Assembly (NCBI GenBank): GCA_030590745.1
Contig: JAUVCS010000068.1
Location: 1-5,751, forward strand
DNA: 5,751 nucleotides
Direction of reading: 5' to 3'
Source: Desulfuromusa sp.
GTDB taxonomy: Bacteria; Desulfobacterota; Desulfuromonadia; Desulfuromonadales; Geopsychrobacteraceae
This document shows positions 1-4,822 of the stretch, in pieces; the stretch's first letter is position 1, and each line of letters starts with the position of its first letter. The notes beneath the pieces are model-generated. The model saw nothing but the letters and a program-made list of their open reading frames with translations. It ran no database searches and was not told where the DNA came from. Made by a program: the position numbers and the translations under genes.

Positions 1-300
1 GTTTTGGCCAGCGATACTGATCGCCGCGTCGATATTGAGTGGGATATGCAGCGTAAAACCACTCGACCGGTTAAAATTCAAGTTATTTGTTCTGATCAGA
101 AAGTGATGCTGGTAGGAATATCAGGGGCGATAGCAGATGCGGATGCAAATATTTGCAGTGCCAATGTTCATTCCAGTGGTGATAAGAAAGGGACAAATTT
201 ATTTGAGATTGATGTTGAGAATCTTGAGCATCTGAATCGGGTGATTCGTGAGATTAAAAAAGTCAAGGGTGTGCTCCGGGTTGAGCGAATCAAGAATTAA
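1..300 (+). CDS. relA: RelA/SpoT-family (p)ppGpp synthetase/hydrolase, C-terminal ACT domain (5' end outside window)
   Basis: The reading frame is already open at base 1 and closes at a TAA at 298-300, so only the last 99 residues are present. They begin VLASDTDRRVDIEWD, a lead-in typical of the region just before the ACT (RRM) domain of long RelA/SpoT proteins. The ACT fold itself follows (about residues 20-99): a PVKIQVICSD first strand, a GISGAIADADANI helix, an alternating strand, and a closing helix plus strand that ends GVLRVERIKN. In this family the ACT domain senses ribosome or amino-acid status and controls ppGpp synthesis and hydrolysis in the cytoplasm. The catalytic HD and synthetase domains lie upstream and cannot be seen, so RelA, SpoT and a bifunctional Rel cannot be told apart. 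ridA follows 33 bp later on the same strand and is probably co-transcribed. The TTG at 4 is an internal codon, not a start. Confidence 0.9.
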   Translation, partial: VLASDTDRRVDIEWDMQRKTTRPVKIQVICSDQKVMLVGISGAIADADANICSANVHSSGDKKGTNLFEIDVENLEHLNRVIREIKKVKGVLRVERIKN

Positions 301-323
301 GTTGCAGATTAATAACCTATTTA

Positions 324-328
324 AGAGG
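324..328 (+). promoter_or_regulatory. Ribosome binding site of ridA
   Basis: AGAGG (preceded by another A) lies 5 nt before the ATG at 334. It is a slightly imperfect Shine-Dalgarno with short spacing, and it fixes the ridA start. The 33-bp relA-ridA gap shows no terminator. Confidence 0.6.
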
Positions 329-333
329 TATTT

Positions 334-720
334 ATGCGATTAACTAAAATTGAGACAGCTAAAGCTCCAGCGGCACTTGGTCCCTATTCTCAGGCAATAA
401 AGGCAGGAGATTTTCTCTACTGTTCCGGTCAGGTGCCATTGGTTGCTGAAACCGGTGAGTTGGTGACCGGTGGTGTTAAGGAGCAGACCAGGCAATCTCT
501 GGAAAACTTAAAGCAGGTTCTCAGTGTTGCCGGGGTTGATTTTAACTCTGTTGTAAAAACCACTATATATTTGACAGATTTAGGTGATTTTGCCGTTGTT
601 AATGAAACCTATGCCAGCTTTTGTGGTGAAGTTGCCCCCGCCAGGGCAACGGTAGAGGTCTCCGCATTACCCAAGGGGGCGATGGTGGAAATTGATGCGG
701 TCGCTTACTTGGGGAAGTAG
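334..720 (+). CDS. ridA: RidA family reactive intermediate (enamine/imine) deaminase
   Basis: This 128-residue protein has the usual size of the RidA/YjgF/YER057c/UK114 family. It aligns over its full length with the family pattern. Near the N-terminus it has LGPYSQAIKAGDFLYCSGQVPL (residues 15-36), carrying the conserved Tyr18 and Ser31. Near the C-terminus it has the family signature ARATVEV..LPKGAMVEI (103-120). Arg104 and Glu119 match Arg105 and Glu120 of E. coli RidA, the residues that bind the substrate carboxylate and position water. With these residues it should be a true imine deaminase of the RidA subfamily. Known members are cytoplasmic homotrimers that hydrolyse 2-aminoacrylate and related products of PLP enzymes to keto acids and ammonia, protecting PLP enzymes from damage. 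The ATG start is supported by AGAGG upstream. The gene follows relA/spoT closely and ends just before a strong hairpin, so it is probably the last gene of that transcript. Confidence 0.93.
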   Translation: MRLTKIETAKAPAALGPYSQAIKAGDFLYCSGQVPLVAETGELVTGGVKEQTRQSLENLKQVLSVAGVDFNSVVKTTIYLTDLGDFAVVNETYASFCGEVAPARATVEVSALPKGAMVEIDAVAYLGK

Positions 721-740
721 CCCTTCGAGTTCAACGAGAA

Positions 741-769
741 AAAGGGATGGTCATAACGACCATCCCTTT
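741..769. terminator. Bidirectional intrinsic terminator between convergent ridA and rpmB
   Basis: A perfect 12-bp inverted repeat is present: AAAGGGATGGTC at 741-752, a 5-nt loop, and GACCATCCCTTT at 758-769. On the + strand T-rich sequence follows (ATTTTG, then six T at 779-784), serving ridA, which stops at 720. On the - strand the stem ends in TTT and continues TTCTC, serving rpmB, whose stop is at 797. The position between two converging genes fits a shared terminator. The + strand U-tract does not abut the stem directly, so efficiency is uncertain. Confidence 0.8.
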
Positions 770-796
770 GATTTTGAATTTTTTGTCAGGCTAAAT

Positions 797-988
797 TTAA
801 ACGACCTTTTGTACTTTGCCTGAACGGATGCAGCGAGTACAGACTTTGATCGTCTTAACAGAACCATTTTGGATGGCTCTCATCTTTTGCAGATTTGGAT
901 TCCACACGGTACGAGTTTTGTTGTGCGCATGGCTTACATTGTTTCCGGATACAGGCTTTTTCCCGCAGATTGCACATTGTTTTGACAT
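797..988 (-). CDS. rpmB: 50S ribosomal protein bL28 (zinc-type, four cysteines)
   Basis: This is a 63-residue basic protein of normal length for short bacterial L28. It begins [25 protein letters not shown] and contains the family core [13 protein letters not shown] followed by [16 protein letters not shown]. Two CxxC pairs are visible (Cys5/Cys8 and Cys50/Cys53). This is the arrangement of the C+ paralog class, in which the four thiols bind zinc; many other bacteria have C- versions lacking them. L28 sits in the large subunit and is needed for 70S assembly. The ATG at 988 is set by AGGAGG 9 nt upstream. The gene stands alone with neither rpmG nor rpmE adjacent. It probably has its own promoter just beyond the stop codon of the upstream DUF523 gene. 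It is convergent with ridA and shares a terminator with it. Confidence 0.96.
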   Translation of the reverse strand: MSKQCAICGKKPVSGNNVSHAHNKTRTVWNPNLQKMRAIQNGSVKTIKVCTRCIRSGKVQKVV

Positions 989-997
989 TTCGTCATT

Positions 998-1003
998 CCT
1001 CCT
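998..1003 (-). promoter_or_regulatory. Ribosome binding site of rpmB
   Basis: Read on the - strand this is AGGAGG, a full Shine-Dalgarno core, 9 nt before the ATG at 988-986. An ATG directly after it (AGGAGGAATG) is too close to serve as the start. Confidence 0.8.
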
Positions 1004-1020
1004 AAAAGATTCGAACGCGC

Positions 1021-1050
1021 ATTAGTAACATATATTGTTCTTGGATGCAA
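1021..1050 (-). promoter_or_regulatory. Putative sigma-70 promoter of rpmB
   Basis: On the - strand, TTGCAT (1050-1045) and ACTAAT (1026-1021) are separated by 18 nt, each matching the consensus at four of six positions. The element lies in the short A/T-rich gap between the DUF523 stop (1057) and the rpmB ribosome binding site, giving a leader of roughly 25 nt. Position supports it more than sequence does. rpmB could also be read through from the purM transcript, as no terminator is seen in the gap. Confidence 0.4.
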
Positions 1051-1056
1051 ATATTT

Positions 1057-1533
1057 TCAGGGGTTTTTGTCGGGTAAATTATCATCAGCAAAAATTTTCA
1101 AACCATTCCTGGTCAGCAATGCCGTGGTGACGCCAACCCCTTTAATCAACTGATCTTTTAAATAAATTTTTTGTGAGCCACAGGAGGGACTGCGTTGTTG
1201 CAGAATTGCCTGTTTACAATCGGTCAGAACCGCAATTCTAAGACATTCTTCTGCCCCATGCAGGAACACTTCCGTAACATCTTCTCCCCATTCATTGCAC
1301 AGTTCACCATTGCCGGAAAGGACTGCCTCACCGTCACCACGACTGAACCAACATTTTGGACGGGGAGTCGATAGCCCGGACAATTGCTCAGGACAAACCG
1401 GAATTGGGGTAAGTCGATTCTCCCTGATATACTCAATCACGGCTTGAGAGTAATTATCAGTTCCATCGTAACGTGTTTTCAGGCCGAGGAGGCAACTGCT
1501 GACGAGTATCGGGCGCATGGTTTTTGGCTTCAT
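1057..1533 (-). CDS. DUF523 / TudS-type iron-sulfur protein, candidate thiouracil desulfurase
   Basis: This 158-residue protein covers a complete stand-alone DUF523 domain. Visible family blocks are ILVSSCLLGLKTRYDG (residues 9-24), PVCPEQLSGLSTPRP (45-59), the SPSCGS block (115-120) and KGVGVTTALLTRNGL (131-145). Cys14, Cys47 and Cys118 are the three invariant cysteines, one per block. In characterised TudS enzymes the three ligate a [4Fe-4S] cluster whose free iron accepts sulfur from 2-thiouracil. RudS relatives, which act on thiouridine, carry an extra DUF1722 domain that is absent here. The cluster is well supported; the substrate is inference. The start ATG overlaps the purN stop as ATGA, without a clear Shine-Dalgarno, suggesting translational coupling. 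A second in-frame ATG at residue 6 (1518) leaves the first block intact and is a possible alternative start. The last ten or so residues (DDNLPDKNP) are probably an unstructured tail. Confidence 0.85.
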   Translation of the reverse strand: MKPKTMRPILVSSCLLGLKTRYDGTDNYSQAVIEYIRENRLTPIPVCPEQLSGLSTPRPKCWFSRGDGEAVLSGNGELCNEWGEDVTEVFLHGAEECLRIAVLTDCKQAILQQRSPSCGSQKIYLKDQLIKGVGVTTALLTRNGLKIFADDNLPDKNP

Positions 1534-2198
1534 TCGTCAGGGGAGGAAGGATTGGTCAGAGTTGCTGCAGATATTTCACCGCCTGCAATTTTTACTTGGC
1601 GGTTAACAACTTTGATTCGTCCTTCCGCAATCCACTGGATCGCTTGTGGATAGATTTTATGCTCTTGTTCAAGAATCCGGGCAGCAAGACTCTCTTCAGA
1701 ATCATCAGGGTGTATCGGGACAACAGCCTGGACAATGATCGGCCCGGTATCAACTCCATCATCAACAAAATGGACAGTGCAGCCAGATATCTTTGCGCCA
1801 TAATCGAGGGCTTTTTGTTGAACGTGCAACCCCGGAAAAGAGGGCAACAGGGAAGGGTGGATATTGATGATTTTCTGCGGAAAAGCTCGCAGAAACGGTG
1901 CTGAAATAATGCGCATAAAACCGGCCAGGACAACCAGTTCAATCTTAGCTTCTTGCAGAGTTGCTATAACTGCTTGATCAAAGTCTTCGCGACTGTCGAA
2001 CTCGCGATGATTGATACAGGCGGTTTTGATCCCTGTCCGGGTGGCTCGTTCCAGCGCACCTGCCCCGGGATTGTTGCTGATCACCAGGCAGATATCAGCA
2101 TCCAGTAGTCCTTGTCCGCATCGGTCAATAATTGACTGCAGATTTGTCCCACCACCAGAAGCAAGGACTGCCAGACGTAGTTTTTGTTTTTCGCTCAT
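1530..2198 (-). CDS. purN: Phosphoribosylglycinamide formyltransferase (GAR transformylase, PurN)
   Basis: The enzyme catalyses the third step of purine synthesis: formyl transfer from 10-formyltetrahydrofolate to GAR, giving FGAR. The protein has 222 residues. It has the N-terminal phosphate-binding loop ASGGGTNLQ (13-21), then SNNPGAGALERA (41-52), the folate-site segment LAGFMRIIS (91-99), and the active-site motif INIHPSLLPSFPG (111-123). Asn112, His114 and Asp150 (in DDGVDTGP) reproduce the catalytic Asn-His-Asp triad with the same His-to-Asp spacing, 36 residues, as E. coli PurN. The usual domain ends near EGRIKV (192-197), so about 20 residues at the C-terminus are extra. The ATG at 2198 lies 33 bp after purM, with only a weak AGAGAA-like ribosome site. 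The stop overlaps the start of the DUF523 gene. The order purM-purN on one strand is common in bacteria. Confidence 0.96.
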   Translation of the reverse strand: MSEKQKLRLAVLASGGGTNLQSIIDRCGQGLLDADICLVISNNPGAGALERATRTGIKTACINHREFDSREDFDQAVIATLQEAKIELVVLAGFMRIISAPFLRAFPQKIINIHPSLLPSFPGLHVQQKALDYGAKISGCTVHFVDDGVDTGPIIVQAVVPIHPDDSEESLAARILEQEHKIYPQAIQWIAEGRIKVVNRQVKIAGGEISAATLTNPSSPDE

Positions 2199-2231
2199 GG
2201 TTTCTATTCTCTACAACTTGTTACGCTTTAT

Positions 2232-3275
2232 TCAGACGAGTTCAACCACTGGTGTGTCAGCTTCGGATATTTCCCCAATTAAGTAGGCTTTGTCGCTGAA
2301 ACCAGCGAGACGCCCGATGACATCTTCAGCTTCCTTTGCTGACACCACCAGGATCATACCGATCCCATAGTTAAAAGTTCGATACATTTCATTTTCTGTG
2401 ATATTGCCACCTTGACGCAGCAGCTCAAAAATCGCCGGTTTCTCCCAGCTCCCCTTAGTGATGACCGCTTTGCAATGCTGGGGTAAAATCCGGGGGATAT
2501 TTTCCAGTAGCCCTCCACCAGTAATATGAGCAATTCCCTTAATCTCAAAGTCTTTTATCAGGTTGAGAATACTCTTGACATATATTCGGGTCGGGGTCAG
2601 GAGCACTTCTCCAAGAGGTTTGTCGAAATTATCGGGTTGGTCAGTCAGATCGAGTTGCAGCGTTTCTAAAATGATTTTTCGGGCCAGAGAAAAGCCGTTG
2701 GAATGCAAACCTGAGGAGGCAATACCAATGATCTGATCGCCGGTTGTGATGGTTGAACCATCAATAATTTTATCATTGTCAACGACGCCAACGGAAAACC
2801 CTGCTAAATCATATTCTCCACCTGAATACATTCCGGGCATCTCAGCTGTTTCACCGCCGAGCAGCGCACAGTTTGCTTGCTTGCACCCTTCGGCAATCCC
2901 TCTTACCACTTCGACAGCCTGTTCGGGAGATAATTTAGCGGTTGCCAGATAATCCAGAAAAAACAGCGGTTCCGCCCCCTGTACAATAATATCATTGACA
3001 CACATTGCGACCAGATCAATGCCGACGGTATCGTGTTTATCGAGCATGAAGGCGAGTTTCAGCTTGGTGCCGACACCATCGGTCGCTGCAACCAGAGTAG
3101 GGCGCTGATATTTGCTACTATTGAGTGAGAAAAGACCACCAAACCCACCGATGTCAGTAAGAACTTCGGGACGGGACGTCTGCTTCACCAGTGGTTTGAT
3201 CAGATCAACAAAGTGGTTGCCTGCATCTATATCGACTCCGGCATCTTTATAGGTGATCGGTTTGTCAGTACTCAA
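2232..3275 (-). CDS. purM: Phosphoribosylformylglycinamidine cyclo-ligase (AIR synthetase, PurM)
   Basis: PurM closes the imidazole ring, turning FGAM and ATP into AIR, the fifth step of purine synthesis. The protein is 347 residues, the usual length, and co-linear with the family. Recognisable segments are [13 protein letters not shown] (8-20), GGFGGLF (43-49), the [10 protein letters not shown] nucleotide region (64-73), [19 protein letters not shown] (91-109), [13 protein letters not shown] (138-150), [14 protein letters not shown] (186-199), [13 protein letters not shown] (250-262) and [11 protein letters not shown] (297-307). Members of this ATP-grasp-unlike PurM/PurL fold work as cytoplasmic homodimers. 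The start is a TTG at 3275-3273, chosen because AAGGAG lies 7 nt before it and the N-terminus matches homologs; no ATG fits. It is the first gene of the leftward purM-purN-DUF523 operon, driven by the promoter at 3308-3336. Confidence 0.97.
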   Translation of the reverse strand: MSTDKPITYKDAGVDIDAGNHFVDLIKPLVKQTSRPEVLTDIGGFGGLFSLNSSKYQRPTLVAATDGVGTKLKLAFMLDKHDTVGIDLVAMCVNDIIVQGAEPLFFLDYLATAKLSPEQAVEVVRGIAEGCKQANCALLGGETAEMPGMYSGGEYDLAGFSVGVVDNDKIIDGSTITTGDQIIGIASSGLHSNGFSLARKIILETLQLDLTDQPDNFDKPLGEVLLTPTRIYVKSILNLIKDFEIKGIAHITGGGLLENIPRILPQHCKAVITKGSWEKPAIFELLRQGGNITENEMYRTFNYGIGMILVVSAKEAEDVIGRLAGFSDKAYLIGEISEADTPVVELV

Positions 3276-3282
3276 TTTATGA

Positions 3283-3288
3283 CTCCTT
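3283..3288 (-). promoter_or_regulatory. Ribosome binding site deciding the TTG start of purM
   Basis: Read on the - strand this is AAGGAG followed by 7 nt and then TTG. It settles the non-ATG start of purM. Confidence 0.75.
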
Positions 3289-3297
3289 GATTGTTAA

Positions 3298-3318
3298 AAT
3301 GGTCGGCATTAGACCATT
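3298..3318. repeat. Perfect 7-7-7 inverted repeat over the purM -10 element, candidate operator
   Basis: AATGGTC (3298-3304) and GACCATT (3312-3318) are exact reverse complements separated by 7 nt. The repeat spans the -10 hexamer (3308-3313) and the expected transcription start near 3301 of the purM promoter. That placement is where a dimeric repressor would block initiation. It does not resemble the E. coli PurR box. A role as a 5' RNA hairpin is unlikely, because half of it lies upstream of the predicted start site. Confidence 0.45.
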
Positions 3319-3336
3319 CAGGGGGTGGCTTGTCAA
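3308..3336 (-). promoter_or_regulatory. Sigma-70 promoter of the purM-purN-DUF523 operon
   Basis: On the - strand a perfect -35 TTGACA (3336-3331) is followed after exactly 17 nt by TCTAAT (3313-3308), five of six to the -10 consensus. Initiation about 7 nt downstream, near 3301, gives a leader of roughly 26 nt containing the AAGGAG site. It is the best promoter in the window. It directs transcription leftwards, away from rimI. Confidence 0.8.
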
Positions 3337-3479
3337 TCACTGCCTGATGATTTCAACCCGGTGGATTATACTTTTTTCGGGATCGATCTTTCCCTGTATT
3401 GAACTGCCGAAATATGTTAATTTTAGCAGAATTTTATCATCTTGCAGTCAACTTGAATTTATACGGAAAAGAAGCTCGA

Positions 3480-3971
3480 TTGAATCGCAATGGAATAGCT
3501 CAGGAGCGTTGCTCGATCCGGGTGGTTGCAGAATCCGATCTGGCGGTTATGGTGCGGATAGAGGAGGATTGTTACCCTCTGCCATGGTCGCAGCAACAGT
3601 TTGTTCAGGAGTTGGAAAACCCTGTCGCGACGCTGCTTGTCTGTGAGATCGAAAACCAGATTGTCGGTTATATCTGTTATTGGTTGATCGGCGGAGAGAT
3701 GGAAATTCTAAATCTGGCGACAGCGCCGGAACTAAGGAGAAAAGGGATTGCCGCACGGTTGATGACGCAGGCATTTAGCCGTTGCCGGTCAGAAAAACTC
3801 ACTTCTGTCTGGCTCGAAGTTCGGGCTGCAAATCAAGCTGCAATAAACCTCTATCAGCGTTCTGGATTCAGGCAGAGTGGAATTCGTAAGGCTTACTATC
3901 GAGATGGTGAAGATGCCATTGTTATGGTGAAAAGATTTGATGATCAAAAATTTCAGGAGTCAATTTCATGA
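3480..3971 (+). CDS. rimI: RimI-like GNAT N-acetyltransferase (ribosomal protein S18 alanine N-acetyltransferase)
   Basis: The protein is a single GNAT domain, 163 residues from the chosen start, close to the 145-160 usual for RimI. Residue numbers here count from that start. The opening SIRVVAESDLAVMVRIEEDCYPLPWS (about 12-37) is the RimI N-terminal pattern. The acetyl-CoA loop is RRKGIA (86-91) after LNLATAPE. The C-terminal half has VWLEVRAANQAAINLYQRSGF (110-130) and GIRKAYYRDGEDAIVM, with the family Glu, the Asn-Tyr pair and the closing YY. RimI acetylates the N-terminal alanine of S18; relatives modify other N-termini. The TTG at 3480 is preferred because GGAAAAGAAG lies upstream and the length fits. 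An ATG at 3414 (185 aa) and a TTG at 3399 (190 aa) are in frame but lack a ribosome site. The stop overlaps pyrK as ATGA, placing it first in the rimI-pyrK-pyrD operon. Confidence 0.88.
   Translation: MNRNGIAQERCSIRVVAESDLAVMVRIEEDCYPLPWSQQQFVQELENPVATLLVCEIENQIVGYICYWLIGGEMEILNLATAPELRRKGIAARLMTQAFSRCRSEKLTSVWLEVRAANQAAINLYQRSGFRQSGIRKAYYRDGEDAIVMVKRFDDQKFQESIS
3955..3959 (+). promoter_or_regulatory. Ribosome binding site of pyrK inside the rimI end
   Basis: AGGAG lies 8 nt before the pyrK ATG at 3968, within the last codons of rimI. It allows independent initiation in addition to coupling through the ATGA overlap. Confidence 0.7.
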
Positions 3972-4822
3972 AAAATCTTAAGACGATCGTCCTGTCAAAT
4001 CAGGAAATATCGCCTGGCTACTTTCGGATGAAAATTTTAGCACCCGGTTACAGTGAGGCTTCCCACCCTGGGCAATTTGTCATGTTTCGGGTGCAGCGAT
4101 CGCTACTGCCCTTGTTGCGGCGGCCATTTGGAATCTTCCGGGTCGGTTTTATGCCGGCAGATTGTGACAATATGCCAGCGAAGGAATTTATTGAAATTAT
4201 CTACAAAGTGGTAGGGGATGGTACTGGAATCATGCAGGGTTTGCACTATGGTGATCCGGTTGAATTACTGGGGCCGTTGGGGACCGGATTTGATTGTGGA
4301 GTGGCGGCAGAAGAAAAGATTCTGGTGGGTGGAGGAATCGGTCTTGTCCCACTCTATTCTTTAGCTGAAAAGCTGGTTGAAACATCCAGGGTGCGCCTGT
4401 TGATGGGAGGAAGAACCCGTGATGATATCATCACCGTGACAGAGTTTGAGCGTCTTGGTGTTGAAACCTATGTTTCAACTGAAGATGGCAGTTTGGGTGA
4501 AGCGGGATTAGTCACTCAGGTTTTGGAGCGGAAGCTTGATCAATACCCACTGGCGACAGTTTTTGCCTGCGGACCCATGCCGATGATTGAGGCGGTACAA
4601 GAAATTTGTTTGCAGCATCAAGTTCCTCTGCAGGTCTCGTTAGAAGGTTTGATGGCTTGTGGGGTGGGTGCCTGCCTCAGCTGTGTTGTCAAAGGTGAGG
4701 GGCATACAGAGAGTGATCCTCGCTATCTCTGCACTTGTACCAGTGGCCCTGTTTTTGCGGCTGAGAAGCTTGATTGGAGTAAACCTGAGGTCAAGACAAT
4801 CAACAGTGGAGGCTGCAAATGA
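3968..4822 (+). CDS. pyrK: Dihydroorotate dehydrogenase B electron transfer subunit (PyrK)
   Basis: PyrK passes electrons from the FMN of PyrD through a [2Fe-2S] cluster and FAD to NAD+, in the PyrD2-PyrK2 heterotetramer of class 1B. The 284-residue protein is slightly longer than the common 250-265. It has a ferredoxin-reductase layout. The FAD barrel carries RRPFGIF (51-57) and [13 protein letters not shown] (80-92), then LGPLGTGF (101-108). The NAD domain carries [13 protein letters not shown] (121-133) and [10 protein letters not shown] (200-209). The C-terminal cluster motif has Cys231, Cys236 and Cys239 in [10 protein letters not shown], with Cys257 just before SGPVF as the fourth ligand. 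Cys255 is close by but fits less well. All cofactor motifs are intact. The extra length includes an insert near residues 61-72 ([12 protein letters not shown]) and a short tail. pyrD starts in the ATGA overlap at its stop, matching the need for equal subunit amounts. Confidence 0.95.
   Translation: MKNLKTIVLSNQEISPGYFRMKILAPGYSEASHPGQFVMFRVQRSLLPLLRRPFGIFRVGFMPADCDNMPAKEFIEIIYKVVGDGTGIMQGLHYGDPVELLGPLGTGFDCGVAAEEKILVGGGIGLVPLYSLAEKLVETSRVRLLMGGRTRDDIITVTEFERLGVETYVSTEDGSLGEAGLVTQVLERKLDQYPLATVFACGPMPMIEAVQEICLQHQVPLQVSLEGLMACGVGACLSCVVKGEGHTESDPRYLCTCTSGPVFAAEKLDWSKPEVKTINSGGCK
4808..4812 (+). promoter_or_regulatory. Ribosome binding site of pyrD
   Basis: GGAGG, within the last pyrK codons, lies 6 nt before the ATG at 4819 and 9 nt before the adjacent in-frame ATG at 4822. 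Both spacings are workable, so it does not decide between the two starts. Confidence 0.65.

Larger units (their letters stand above)
3276..3479. other. Divergent intergenic region between purM and rimI
   Basis: About 200 bp separate the two operons if rimI starts at 3480. The purM-proximal half holds the purM ribosome site, the promoter and the palindrome. The rimI-proximal half (about 3365-3470) is A/T-rich. It contains a -10-like TATACT at 3367-3372 and a TATCAT at 3435-3440, each five of six to consensus, but neither has a convincing -35 at 16-18 nt. The rightward promoter should lie here but cannot be fixed by eye. No riboswitch or attenuator structure was recognised. Part of this region could be coding if rimI begins at the upstream TTG (3399) or ATG (3414). 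Confidence 0.5.

Noticed and set aside
816..1025. Rightward open frame of 69 codons opposite rpmB
   Set aside because: Antisense to L28; its hydrophobic look comes from the complement of basic L28 codons.
1524..1904. Rightward open frame of 126 codons opposite purN
   Set aside because: It lies wholly antisense to a clear PurN with full catalytic triad, shows no recognisable domain and has no ribosome site.
3374..3395. Possible small hairpin GGGA...TCCC with GATCGATC near the rimI leader
   Set aside because: Only four pairs can form and no T-tract follows, so neither a terminator nor an attenuator can be supported.
3287..3646. Rightward open frame of 119 codons across the intergenic region and rimI
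   Set aside because: It is another frame of the rimI region, lacks a ribosome site and shows no family resemblance.
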